From positions 53,670-117,669 of the forward strand of contig JAJCXR010000021.1 in assembly GCA_029263315.1 (NCBI GenBank): 64,000 nucleotides of DNA, read 5' to 3'. The stretch comes from Acidobacteriota bacterium (GTDB lineage: Bacteria > Acidobacteriota > Thermoanaerobaculia > Multivoradales > J023). Position 1 is the stretch's first letter. Each line of letters opens with the position of its first letter. The position numbers were made by a program, and so were the translations under genes. Below, piece after piece: positions 56,457 through 64,000 of this stretch. Below the pieces are notes generated by a model. It saw only the letters and a program-made list of their open reading frames with translations, was not told the origin of the DNA and made no database searches.

Positions 56457-58514
56457 CTAGGCTTCGGACTTTTCTTTGTCGTCCGCCGCCTCGGCGTCAT
56501 CGCCTTCAGCAGCTTCCTCGGCAGGAGCAGTCTCCTCGGCAGGAGCTTCCTCAGCAGCAGCTTCCTCAGCAGCAGCTTCCTCAGCAGCAGCTTCCTCGGC
56601 TGGAGCTTCCTCAGCAGCAGCTTCCTCGGCTGGTGATGCTTCCTCGGCAGCGGCCTCCTCCTCAGCAGGAGCTTCCTCGGCAGCAGCTTCCTCAGCAGGA
56701 GCTTCCTCGGCAGCAGTTTCCTTCGTCTCAGCAGCGGCCGTGTCTTTGCCAGCAGCTTCTTCCGCCGGCTCAGCGGCAGCTTCTTCGGCCGCAGGCTTTT
56801 CAGCTGCAGGCTTTTCGGCCGCCGGCTTTTCCGCTGCAGGCTCCGTCTCACCCCGCTGGGCGCGAGCCGAGGCCTCGAGCTCTTGCTTTTCCGCGTCGTC
56901 GGGCTGCGGCACGCCACGCATCGTCAGGCCGACCTTCTTGTCGTCCTCTTCGATGCGCAGAATCCGAGCACTGACCCAATCGCCGACCCCGAAGTGGTCC
57001 TCCAGGCGACCGCCGGGCAGATCGATCTCCGAGATGTGGGCCAAGCCCTCGAGACCTTCGAAGATGTCGATGAACAAACCGAAGTCCGTGACGTTGACCA
57101 CCTTGCCGTCCAAGGTATCGCCGACATGGAACTTGTTGATGAAGCTGTCCCACTCGTTGGGCAAGAACTCTTTGATCGACAAAGAGACCCGCTGATTGGA
57201 GACATCAATGTTGGTGATCCGAGCCTTGACCAAATCACCCTTCTTGAGCACTTCGCTCGGGTGCTTGACGCGCTTCGTCCAGCTCATGTCGGAGACATGG
57301 ATGAGGCCGTCGATGTCCTCTGTGATCTCGACGAAGGCGCCGAACTCGGTGAGGTTGCGGACCCGACCCTCGATGATGCTGCCCATCGGGTAGGAATCGG
57401 AGAGCTCTTCCCAAGGATTGCGCTCGGTCTGCCGCAGGGACAGGCTGATGCGGCGGCTGTTCATATCGAGCTCGGAGACGATGGCCTCCACCGGATCGCC
57501 GACATTGAGCAGCTTGGACGGATTGACCACCTTCTTGGTCCACGACATCTCGCTGACGTGAATCAGACCCTCGACACCCTCTTCGATCTCGACGAAGGCA
57601 CCGTAGTCCACCAAGCTGACCACCTTGCCTTGTACCCGAGAGCCGATGGGGTACTTCTTGTCCACCAACAGCCAGGGGTCCTCGGTGCGCTGCTTGTAGC
57701 CCAAGGAGACGCGTTCCGTTTCAGGATCGAATTTGAGGATGACGATCTCGATGTCGTCACCGACGCTGAAGTGCTCGGAGGGGTGGTTGACCCGGCCCCA
57801 AGAGATGTCGGTGATATGCAACAGGCCGTCGATGCCACCGAGGTCGATGAACACACCGTAATCGGTGATGTTCTTGACCACACCGGGCAAGCGGGCGCCT
57901 TCCACCAGCTTCTCCAGGGTTTCCGTCTTCTTCTTGGCGAATTCCTTCTCCAAGACCGCCTTGCGGGAGAGCACGATGTTGTTGCGTCGACGGTCGAGGC
58001 TGATGACCTTGAATTGCAGGTCTTGGCCCTTCAAGGACTCGAGGTGCTTGACCGGTTTGATATCGACCAGGGAGCCGGGCAAAAAAGCCCGTAGCCCGAC
58101 ATCAACGGTCAGGCCGCCTTTGATGCGATCGATGACGCGACCGGTGATGATGCGACCTTCCTTGTAGGAAGTCTCGATCTCCTGCCAGACCCGCATGCGC
58201 TCTGCCTTGCTCTTCGAGAGCAGCACATGGCCTTCTTGGTCTTCCGTCTTTTCGAGCAGAACCTCGACTTCGTCACCGACCTCGACCTTGAGCTCGCCTG
58301 AGGCGCTGACGAATTCCTGGAGGGGGATCAAGCCCTCCGATTTATAACCGACGTCGACAACCACTTGGCTACCGGTGATATCGACAACGGTTCCGTTGAC
58401 GATCTCGCCCTCTTCGAGGTGACGCATACTCTCGTCATATAGGGCTACGAGCTGCTCGTAGTCGAGCTCGTCTTCATCGGCAGTAAATAGTGCCCCGTCG
58501 TTTAACTGTTGCAT
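56457..58514 (-). CDS. rpsA: 30S ribosomal protein S1 with Ala/Glu-rich tail
   Basis: A 685-aa protein with six S1 (OB-fold) domains at about residues 36-105, 120-190, 205-275, 290-362, 376-449 and 462-533. The core of domains 3-5 repeats DYGVFIDLGG, DYGAFVEIEE and EFGAFVEITE with LIHVSDMSW-type segments. It brings mRNA to the ribosome. ATG 58514 is chosen with GGAGG about 11 nt upstream. The tail from about 555 is low complexity (AAAEEAPAEE-type units, some 120 residues), longer than usual for S1. The promoter at 58808-58836 predicts a leader of about 290 nt. Confidence 0.97.
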   Translation of the reverse strand: MQQLNDGALFTADEDELDYEQLVALYDESMRHLEEGEIVNGTVVDITGSQVVVDVGYKSEGLIPLQEFVSASGELKVEVGDEVEVLLEKTEDQEGHVLLSKSKAERMRVWQEIETSYKEGRIITGRVIDRIKGGLTVDVGLRAFLPGSLVDIKPVKHLESLKGQDLQFKVISLDRRRNNIVLSRKAVLEKEFAKKKTETLEKLVEGARLPGVVKNITDYGVFIDLGGIDGLLHITDISWGRVNHPSEHFSVGDDIEIVILKFDPETERVSLGYKQRTEDPWLLVDKKYPIGSRVQGKVVSLVDYGAFVEIEEGVEGLIHVSEMSWTKKVVNPSKLLNVGDPVEAIVSELDMNSRRISLSLRQTERNPWEELSDSYPMGSIIEGRVRNLTEFGAFVEITEDIDGLIHVSDMSWTKRVKHPSEVLKKGDLVKARITNIDVSNQRVSLSIKEFLPNEWDSFINKFHVGDTLDGKVVNVTDFGLFIDIFEGLEGLAHISEIDLPGGRLEDHFGVGDWVSARILRIEEDDKKVGLTMRGVPQPDDAEKQELEASARAQRGETEPAAEKPAAEKPAAEKPAAEEAAAEPAEEAAGKDTAAAETKETAAEEAPAEEAAAEEAPAEEEAAAEEASPAEEAAAEEAPAEEAAAEEAAAEEAAAEEAPAEETAPAEEAAEGDDAEAADDKEKSEA

Positions 58515-58807
58515 GTTTGAGTGAACCTCCGTAGTTAATAATTCAGGCACCCCTCGGGGGCCTGGCGCTGCTAGCTATCCCCGAACCTGTTGGTTTCGCT
58601 CTCTCACTGGGTCCCTGGGCTGGAGGACGAACGCATTTCAGCCGAGACGGTCAAGGCCGCCAGCGGCTGAATCGTAACGTGGGTCCTGTCCATGATGTTC
58701 AGGGGCCGAGTGGAAACTGCGGCTCAAGGTGGGGCGACCGAAGCGCGGACGCCACGGTTTCGCCGGAGCCATTCAGTCGAGAGCTGCATTCAGGACTCGG
58801 GTCTCGG
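58515..58807 (-). promoter_or_regulatory. Long rpsA mRNA leader
   Basis: This about 290-nt region lies between the promoter and the rpsA ATG and holds no supported gene. S1 commonly represses its own translation through the leader, so autoregulation here is plausible. A short GC-rich hairpin is possible near GCCCCCGAGGGGTGC, about 40 nt before the ATG. No known riboswitch was recognised. Confidence 0.4.
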
Positions 58808-58836
58808 AGTATAGGCGCCGTCCTTTGGGGTGTCAA
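58808..58836 (-). promoter_or_regulatory. Consensus sigma-70 promoter of rpsA
   Basis: TTGACA at 58836-58831 and TATACT at 58813-58808 on the minus strand are separated by exactly 17 bp. The -35 is perfect and the -10 a 5/6 match, the best promoter in the window, as expected for a ribosomal protein gene. Confidence 0.8.
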
Positions 58837-58872
58837 CGGCCTTTTGACACCAAATCGAACCGATAGCGCCCT

Positions 58873-59817
58873 TCAATCCCCCCACAAGCGCCCAAAACAA
58901 AACCACTGGGTTGGCTGGCGACGGATCGCCGTCTCAATGGCCGCCGACATGGCGGCGGCGGCGGCGCTCACATCCGCCTCTCGGTCCGCAGTGTTGGTGA
59001 CCAAGATCGGTGGGTGAAAGACTATTTGAGAACGCAGCCGTCCGGCCCGATAGACAAAGACCGGCAGAATCGGACAGCCGCTGGCCCGAGCCAAGGCGAC
59101 GGGCCCCTTGGGCAGCGGGATGGGATGCTCAAAGATTTCACCCGGCAGCACGCCCCCCGTGGAACGCGGGCGGTCCCCCTGAACCGCCACCATCTCGCCG
59201 GCCTGCAGGGCCCGCAACAGCTTGACCCCCAGCATTGGATCGTTCTTGGCAAAGTGCATGGTAAAGCCCTGCCCGTCCTGCTGCTCGAATAGACCTTGCA
59301 TGAATTCCTGGGCCCGCGGATCCATCTCCTCTTCCCGGACGACGTGGACGTGGCGCTTCTCCATCGACGGCGCCAGCATCGAGCCCACCTCCCAATGACC
59401 GATGTGGGCGGTCATCAGAATGATACCGCTGCCCGGGGCCACAGCCTGGTGCCAATACTCTTCCCCCTCGGCCGTCGCCTCGACGCGGCGTTCGGTGACC
59501 AGACGCTCATAGCGCTCGGAGACGCACCAGGCAAAGTTCATCAGGGTGGCGAAGATACGTCGCTGGCGCTGCCAGAATCCACAGGGCCCCATGATCACCG
59601 TCAAATTGCTGCCCAAGGCCCTGCGGATGCGGTGCAGGAAGAGATAGAAGAAGGTGGTGAAGATCCAAATGCCCGCCCGAATCCCCCACTCCGGCAACAC
59701 GGTGACGGCGAGACGATGCAACCTGAACCAAAAGGAGCCGGTGACGTAGAAGGGCCCTAGCCAGCGCGCCAGCCAAGTACGTTCGGGGGCCTGTGCAGGA
59801 CGTGTGGTCTCGGTCAT
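58873..59817 (-). CDS. LpxL/HtrB-family lipid A (lysophospholipid) acyltransferase
   Basis: A 314-aa membrane-associated enzyme. The N-terminal hydrophobic stretch GIRAGIWIFTTFFYLFLHR precedes the active site MTAHIGHWE (H-x4-E), with VAVQGDRPRSTGG and LPKGPVALARASGCPILPVF as further family blocks. It transfers acyl chains to lipid A precursors or a related glycolipid. It is 37 bp downstream of a family 2 glycosyltransferase gene, suggesting a linked glycolipid modification rather than housekeeping LpxL; both are possible. Confidence 0.88.
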   Translation of the reverse strand: MTETTRPAQAPERTWLARWLGPFYVTGSFWFRLHRLAVTVLPEWGIRAGIWIFTTFFYLFLHRIRRALGSNLTVIMGPCGFWQRQRRIFATLMNFAWCVSERYERLVTERRVEATAEGEEYWHQAVAPGSGIILMTAHIGHWEVGSMLAPSMEKRHVHVVREEEMDPRAQEFMQGLFEQQDGQGFTMHFAKNDPMLGVKLLRALQAGEMVAVQGDRPRSTGGVLPGEIFEHPIPLPKGPVALARASGCPILPVFVYRAGRLRSQIVFHPPILVTNTADREADVSAAAAAMSAAIETAIRRQPTQWFCFGRLWGD

Positions 59818-59854
59818 TGAAAAATGGTCTTGGCGGCGGGCGACGAGCTCGGTT

Positions 59855-60517
59855 TCAATGAAGCTCCAAACGAGCCCGAAGAACAGCGCAGATAATGCGC
59901 AAACTATCCATCAGTGGTCGATAGTGGCTGGTCGATCGCCCGTCGGCAAAACCCAGCTCCACCGGCACGGTGACGATGCGAAAACCCCCGCGGGCCGCAC
60001 GCACCACAACCGCGCTCTCCGCCTCGAATCGGGACTCGGGAAAACCAACCCGTTCGAAGAGGCGCCTCGAATAGAGCCGGAAACCGGTCTGAATATCTCC
60101 CAAGGGATGCCCTGCCAGAACCGAGATGGCCTGCGACGACAATCGATTACTGGCCCGACGCATGCTGGACATCTGGCCGAAGAGGTGGGAACGGGTACCC
60201 AGCACCAAGTCGGCACCGGACGCCGCCTCGAGGAGACGGGGAATCTGCTCAGGCATGTGCTGACCATCTGCATCGAGGGTGACCACCGAGCTCTGTCCCT
60301 CGGCGAAGAGGTGCTGAAATGCTACCCGTAGGGCGACACCCTTGCCGCGGTTCGACGGCAACCGCAACACGTCAGCCCCCGCTTCCCGAGCGATGTCGCC
60401 GGTGGCGTCGGTGGAGCCATCATCGATGACCAACACCCGTGAGCTGACGACGTGGCAGCGTCGCACCACATCGGCCACGGAGCTTGCAGCCTGGTAAGCT
60501 GGAATAGCGATGGCCAT
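59855..60517 (-). CDS. Family 2 glycosyltransferase
   Basis: About 220 aa. MAIAIPAYQAASSVADVVRR starts the GT-A fold. VLVIDDGSTDAT, LPSNRGKGVALRVAFQ and VVTLDADGQHMPEQIP carry the nucleotide and metal sites; DIQTGFRLYSRRLFE is the acceptor segment of DPM1-like enzymes. No C-terminal membrane helices. The frame stays open to 60703, so a longer N terminus is possible; ATG 60517 is the first residue of family character. It is upstream of the acyltransferase and divergent from plsC. Confidence 0.85.
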   Translation of the reverse strand: MAIAIPAYQAASSVADVVRRCHVVSSRVLVIDDGSTDATGDIAREAGADVLRLPSNRGKGVALRVAFQHLFAEGQSSVVTLDADGQHMPEQIPRLLEAASGADLVLGTRSHLFGQMSSMRRASNRLSSQAISVLAGHPLGDIQTGFRLYSRRLFERVGFPESRFEAESAVVVRAARGGFRIVTVPVELGFADGRSTSHYRPLMDSLRIICAVLRARLELH

Positions 60518-60919
60518 GGCTCTGCTAGCCACCGGGCGGCCACCACCTAGCCTGGCCGATTCGGCAACGCCGCGACTCGGCATTGGCGTCGCAGACCGCC
60601 GCCTCGCCCCATCGCGGAGCACGTCCGTTCGCATACTGGTCGATAACCTACTCACATCAACACACTCATAGGAATAGAGTCTCCCGGGTCGATAGCGACA
60701 CATTCTCCCTCAGAATGCGATGCTCGCTTCGCCACTACCACTGCCGAAACCACGAGGCGACCCTCGGTCGTCGACACCACGTCCCTGCCGGGGCCGTCTC
60801 TATGATGCAGTGACGACCATGGTCAAACTTCGTCACCACCACCGGTTCCAGCAAGGAGCGCCCGAAGTATACTCGATCCCCCCACTGGGCGCTCAATCGA
60901 CCCCGGAGAAGAGCCAATC
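60518..60919. other. Divergent intergenic region between glycosyltransferase and plsC
   Basis: A 402-bp gap, part of which could encode an N-terminal extension of the glycosyltransferase. TATACT at about 60868 on the plus strand lies 47 nt before the plsC ATG, but without a matching -35. No RNA gene or repeat was seen. Confidence 0.35.
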
Positions 60920-61660
60920 ATGACCGCCGTTCTTTGGACCCTCATCAATCCACTACAATACTTGTTCGTCATCCTCTGGACCGTCGGCTGGATTCTCATC
61001 GCCCTGCTGACCCGCCTGATCACCGGCAATACTCACCTCCCCTTGGCCATGGCCCGGCGGGCCTGGGCTCCCCCCATCCTCTGGGTTTGCGGCAGCCGAG
61101 TCCAAATTTCCGGTCTCGAGCGACTGGCTTCAGGGCAAAGCTATTTTTTCGCCGTCAACCACCAATCGATGGTCGATGTGCCGTTGCTCTACGCCGCCCT
61201 ACCGGTGCCGCTGCTCTTCGTATTGAAAGACGAGTTGGGCAAGATTCCGATCTTCGGCACCTTCGTACGCGCCATGGGCATGGTCCTGATCAAACGTCAG
61301 GCCAAACGCCAGGCGGTGCAAGAGCTGCTGAGCAGCGGCGCCCGGCTGCCGGCGACCCATTGTCTAGTCGCCTTCCCGGAGGGTACACGCAGCGACGGCG
61401 AGGTCGTGCTGCCATTCAAACCCGGGGTCTTCGTACCCGCCCTGGACGCCCAACTGCCGGTGGTCCCCGTCGCCTTGGAAGGCCCGGCTCGACAATTGCG
61501 CCGTGGCTCCCTCCGCCTGCGGCCCGGCAGGCTACGTTTGTCCATCGGCGACCCCATCGTCACGCAAGGCTTAGAGCGCAGTGATCGTCGGCAGCTGGCT
61601 CAGGAGACGGAAGACGCCGTGCGGCGATTGTGGCAGGAGCAGAGGACGGCGAGTGGCTAG
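60920..61660 (+). CDS. plsC: 1-acyl-sn-glycerol-3-phosphate acyltransferase
   Basis: A 246-aa membrane-anchored enzyme. The N-terminal helix LFVILWTVGWILIALLTRL precedes the catalytic NHQSMVDVPLL (H-x4-D), KDELGKIPIFG, FPEGTRSDGE and VPVALEG. It makes phosphatidic acid from lysophosphatidic acid. GGAG lies about 10 nt before ATG 60920. Normal length. Confidence 0.95.
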   Translation: MTAVLWTLINPLQYLFVILWTVGWILIALLTRLITGNTHLPLAMARRAWAPPILWVCGSRVQISGLERLASGQSYFFAVNHQSMVDVPLLYAALPVPLLFVLKDELGKIPIFGTFVRAMGMVLIKRQAKRQAVQELLSSGARLPATHCLVAFPEGTRSDGEVVLPFKPGVFVPALDAQLPVVPVALEGPARQLRRGSLRLRPGRLRLSIGDPIVTQGLERSDRRQLAQETEDAVRRLWQEQRTASG

Positions 61661-61675
61661 TCGGACGAAGGTCCG

Positions 61676-62166
61676 TTAACCGCCTGCGGAGCCCCAGCCG
61701 TTGAAGCTGTACTCGCGCAACACTTCGTCGCTTTGGCCACGGAGCTTGCCGCGTAGTCAGAAGAACCTCTCACCGGTGGCGGCGAAAGTGACCAACCGTC
61801 GGTCGCCGGGGCCATAGAGCTAGCGGTAGTCCGCCTCGACCAGTTGGCCCTTGCGGATGTCGTTGCCTGCGTTGGCGGTACCGTAGGTCCACTCCTTCCA
61901 GATGCGGCCGCCGAAGGTGTCTTTGACCTACGTCAGCCGGGCGTCGCCGTCGTAGACGTAGTGTGGGTAAAGTCGTAGCGGCTGCCGGCGCTGCTGCCGG
62001 TGTTGACGTTGCAGGCGCCGCCTCCGGCGACGATTTCGGAGATGGGTAGGCCCGCGTTGACACCAGGTGTCACTCCGAAGGTCAAAGCGACGACCCGGCC
62101 GAGTGGAAAAGGTGGCATTGCTGGTCGGGTCAAGGTTGCAAGGTTATCCGCGGAAGAACCGGGCAA
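61676..62166 (-). pseudogene. RHS/YD-repeat protein remnant with stops and frameshift
   Basis: On the minus strand, one frame reads YVYDGDARLT, stop, VKDTFGGRIWKEWTYGTANA, then GQLVEADYR, stop, LYGPGDRRLVTFAATGERFF, stop, LRGKLRGQSDEVLREYSFNG and a stop at 61676. These are RHS/YD-repeat-like segments interrupted by TAG, TAG and TGA, each one base from a sense codon. Just upstream a different frame reads SRYDFTH directly before HYVYDGD, showing a frameshift. Together these mark a decayed gene. A further upstream stretch to 62166 (GVNAGLPISEIVAGGG) may belong to the same protein. Confidence 0.75.
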
Positions 62167-62316
62167 CCAATCCCGAGGTCCGTTTCGCTGCGCATCGTTG
62201 TCTAGGCTGGGGCCACAAGATGCAAGTGCTCTTCGCTCGCATAGATTCCATCCGCGTTTCCAGTAGAACCCAATCCGATGTCGACCTCGGCATCAGGCAC
62301 CAAAGAGCCTCAGAGA

Positions 62317-62637
62317 TCAAGAGTCTAGGGGTAGCTCAAAAACCAGGGTCTCTTGAGCCTCTTTAGAAATCTGAACCTGCATGATCACGGACTGCCACCC
62401 ATCCTGAGATATTTGAAGACAGTATCTACCCCTAGCGACTTCAGGAAACGAAAAGTGACCAGAAGGCCCAGTCTGGGTTTGACCTAGGATCGAGCCCTCT
62501 AAGTCCCTAATCACGATTAGAGCGCCGTAGCCTTCGGGCCAAGCGTCTTCCCCCTCTGGAAGGATATTCCCTGTGGCGCCGGCCACGTGGAACACCCTCT
62601 CGAACTGAATTGTGAGATGGCATGTAGAGGTTGCCAT
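62317..62637 (-). CDS. Small protein with carboxypeptidase-regulatory/CNA-B-like domain, possibly truncated
   Basis: A 106-aa product. VFHVAGATGNILPEGEDAWP followed by ALIVIRDLEGSILGQTQTG, GHFSFPEVARGRYCLQIS and VIMQVQISK forms the beta-sandwich pattern of prealbumin-like surface domains. The first about 14 residues overlap, in another frame, a remnant encoding the RHS motif DHLGTPR, and there is no signal peptide. So the gene may be a truncated piece fused to RHS debris. Base composition is visibly more AT-rich than the genome. Reading 62200-62310 on the same strand gives only short frames. Confidence 0.55.
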   Translation of the reverse strand: MATSTCHLTIQFERVFHVAGATGNILPEGEDAWPEGYGALIVIRDLEGSILGQTQTGPSGHFSFPEVARGRYCLQISQDGWQSVIMQVQISKEAQETLVFELPLDS

Positions 62638-62690
62638 TGCCGTCGGTCAAAGCACGCGGCGTGCCGAGGTGGTCTTTGTGGAGGTAATTT
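62634..62690 (-). pseudogene. RHS core fragment with DHLGTPR motif
   Basis: The minus strand encodes NYLHKDHLGTPRALTDGNGN. DHLGTPR is the conserved end of the RHS core. The fragment begins right after the stop of the 135-aa gene and runs into the start of the 106-aa gene, so it is a short orphan piece. Confidence 0.7.
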
Positions 62691-62704
62691 TTCTTAAACT
62701 CTTA

Positions 62705-63112
62705 TTAATTCCGAGGAGGGTCAATTGGTGGAGGAAGGCCTGAAGTTCTCCCATCGAAAACGGCCAAGGGCTCGAGGATCTGACCTCCCTCAAGCCAAAT
62801 ACTCAAGCCATTGAAGGATTCAAACCGCAAGGCCTTAACCGGTACGGGTTTGCCCGATATCTTTAGAACATGGAACGAACGCGACAAGATCTCGCCTGTT
62901 GTATCTGACCAGACAGTGCACCAGTTTGCCTGGGCAGCAGTGTCTAGACTGCATTCAATCCAGGCGCCGCCGTCAGCTCCTCCCGCCCAGGTCGCAGTGG
63001 GTGGCACTTGGGACGGGCTAACTGGCGGAGTGATCTGTTCATTACAAGACATTAGATGGCTAGAGGCCAGAAGATGCAATGCTAAGAGCGATAGGCGACT
63101 TGACTGGTTCAT
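62705..63112 (-). CDS. Putative lipoprotein of unknown function in an AT-richer patch
   Basis: A 135-aa product starting MNQSSRLSLLALHLLASSHL with a lipobox-like LMSC (Cys near 23). The mature part has two further Cys (WIECSLD, NWCTVW) and beta-like segments (SFHVLKISGKPVPVKALRF). No family recognised. ATG 63112 overlaps the stop of the preceding remnant frame (ATGA), so it was or is part of an operon with it. Sequence is AT-richer than surrounding genes. A role as an immunity or partner protein for a lost RHS-type toxin is possible from position, not from sequence. Confidence 0.55.
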   Translation of the reverse strand: MNQSSRLSLLALHLLASSHLMSCNEQITPPVSPSQVPPTATWAGGADGGAWIECSLDTAAQANWCTVWSDTTGEILSRSFHVLKISGKPVPVKALRFESFNGLSIWLEGGQILEPLAVFDGRTSGLPPPIDPPRN

Positions 63113-63890
63113 TCGGGGCACTTCTTTCCACTACAATCAATCGTTAGCTTGTTGTCTTTGGGATCATAGGACAGAGAGAAATCTGCTCCATCTCGAAGTT
63201 CCTGAATAACATTATTTGGAGTGGCCGGAGCGCACCAACATCGCCTCGGGCGGGAACAGCTCGCTGGTATACGTCCAGGTGCCTCGGGTATCGCCTGCGG
63301 CGTCGACCTCGTGGCGTTTGAAAATGCCGGTGGAGCGCATATCAAACTCAGCGTCTTCATCGTGGGTGTAGACACAGCGGGCCGTCGAGGGCGTGTCGTT
63401 GCTGGATCTCGCCGTCCCGATCGAGACGCCACAGCTCATCCCCTCCTTCAACCGTGACCGCCAACCAAGCCCGCCCGGCGACCCCGTCGACCGCCAGCTG
63501 CGAAGGCTTGGCACCGTCGGGCACGTCGAGGGCTCGAATCAGGCTGCCGTCGATGGCGTCCCGCAACCCGACGTCGCTTGCCGTCATCAACCACAGTCGA
63601 GAGCTCGTGCCGTCCAGCTCCATGGCCAGCACCGGCGCCTCGAGCTCGAGCTGTTGCAGCGCCTGGCCGTAAGCGCCGAAGGCTTCGAGATGCTGGCCAC
63701 GGGCGATCCAGACGGAGCCGTCTACGGGAACCACCTTGGCAAGAATCTCGCCCTCGTTGAGCAGGGGGTCCAACGTCCACTCGGTATCGACGGTGCCGTC
63801 GAGGGTAACGGCGGTGACGCTTTCGTTCGTGACGACGAACGGTTTGACAATGAGCGGCAGCGCAGCCGTCCGCTCGAGTGAATTGTTCTG
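63109..63890 (-). pseudogene. Frameshifted propeller-type protein remnant (RHS N-terminal-like)
   Basis: Three frames on the minus strand carry successive protein-like pieces. The first, from about 63890, reads LPLIVKPFVVTNESVTAV, EGEILAKVVPVDGSVWIA and DELWRLDRDGEIQQRHALDG, a propeller-like pattern. After a shift near 63378 it continues CVYTHDEDAEFDMRSTGIF and GTWTYTSELFPPEAMLVR. After another near 63215 it ends NNVIQELRDGADFSLSYDP and TIDCSGKKCPE with a stop at 63109. The last part is AT-richer. The upstream end runs into the stem-loop array at 63899. Confidence 0.65.
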
Positions 63891-63898
63891 CGGTCTTT

Positions 63899-63986
63899 AC
63901 CCCAAAGGGGTTGAACCCATCAGCCCAGGGTAAGCGAAGCGCAACCCTGGGTACGCCGTTGCAAATTCCCGAACCCTGAAAGGGTT
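63899..63986. repeat. Array of three short stem-loops at the window end
   Basis: ACCCC-AAA-GGGGT (63899-63911), CCCAGGGT with ACCCTGGG around a 12-nt loop (63924-63951), and AACCCT-GAA-AGGGTT (63972-63986) follow one another within 88 bp. The arrangement resembles dispersed REP-like palindromic units often found near remnants of mobile DNA. It may continue past 64000. Confidence 0.7.
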
Positions 63987-64000
63987 CAACAAAGTCCTTG

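Noticed and set aside
62172..62310. A possible small minus-strand gene downstream of the CNA-B-like gene (frames ending VAPA and RFFRG)
   Set aside because: Only 35-50 codons, two competing frames, no good start; more likely debris of the decayed locus.

Overview
The window reads as high-GC chromosomal DNA from a free-living Gram-negative bacterium. lpxB, an MsbA-like exporter and an LpxL-type acyltransferase show an LPS outer membrane. Two TPR-bearing Ser/Thr kinases, three ECF sigma factors, a secreted TPR-CHAT protease, large secreted metalloprotease and beta-propeller proteins, and the yicC-gmk-rpoZ-coaB-udg order together suggest Acidobacteriota, perhaps the Thermoanaerobaculia side. That placement is an inference from gene content; a myxobacterium-like deltaproteobacterial lineage is the main alternative. 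No rRNA, tRNA, CRISPR array or intact transposase was seen.

Layout, left to right. 1-3.2 kb: a spermidine-synthase-like methyltransferase, an exported protein of unknown function and an SLC13-type anion transporter. 3.4-10.1 kb: a compact class II lanthipeptide cluster (precursor, LanM, a short HlyD-like adaptor, LanT). Hairpins follow the precursor gene, and two 8-bp overlaps couple the last three genes. 10.1-20.2 kb: a regulatory island. It holds an ECF sigma, a small secreted Cys-containing peptide followed by a perfect hairpin, a TPR kinase, a sigma/anti-sigma pair, a 108-aa protein, a secreted TPR-CHAT protease and a divergent ECF sigma. 20.2-27 kb: minus-strand exported proteins; three consecutive ones end in related C-terminal motifs of the FESGDTSxWS type. 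27.5-32.3 kb: an acetyltransferase, a ComEC-like metallo-beta-lactamase-fold protein with an SH3-like N terminus, a LEA14-like lipoprotein, azlCD and an exported protein. 32.3-38.4 kb: one 2049-aa HEWGH metalloprotease with fibronectin-type modules and a C-terminal propeller.

38.7-46.3 kb: a coupled operon (ring-cleaving-dioxygenase-like protein, alpha/beta hydrolase, PLD-fold protein), then a convergent TPR kinase, a MarR regulator and a glycosyltransferase. 46.5-51.9 kb: a BTAD-type regulator, family 4 uracil-DNA glycosylase, stand-alone CoaB, RpoZ, Gmk and YicC, all minus strand. 52.2-58.8 kb: MsbA-like exporter, LpxB, two small membrane proteins, an HU/IHF protein and ribosomal protein S1, the last behind a consensus sigma-70 promoter and a leader of about 290 nt. 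58.9-61.7 kb: envelope lipid genes. 61.7-64 kb: a decayed RHS/propeller locus with frameshifts and in-frame stops, interrupted by AT-richer small genes and ending in an array of short stem-loops.

Notable non-coding structure: two about 91% identical 154-bp elements with imperfect terminal inverted repeats (from 10796 and from 51967), and three TTGA stop-start overlaps that imply TTG initiation.
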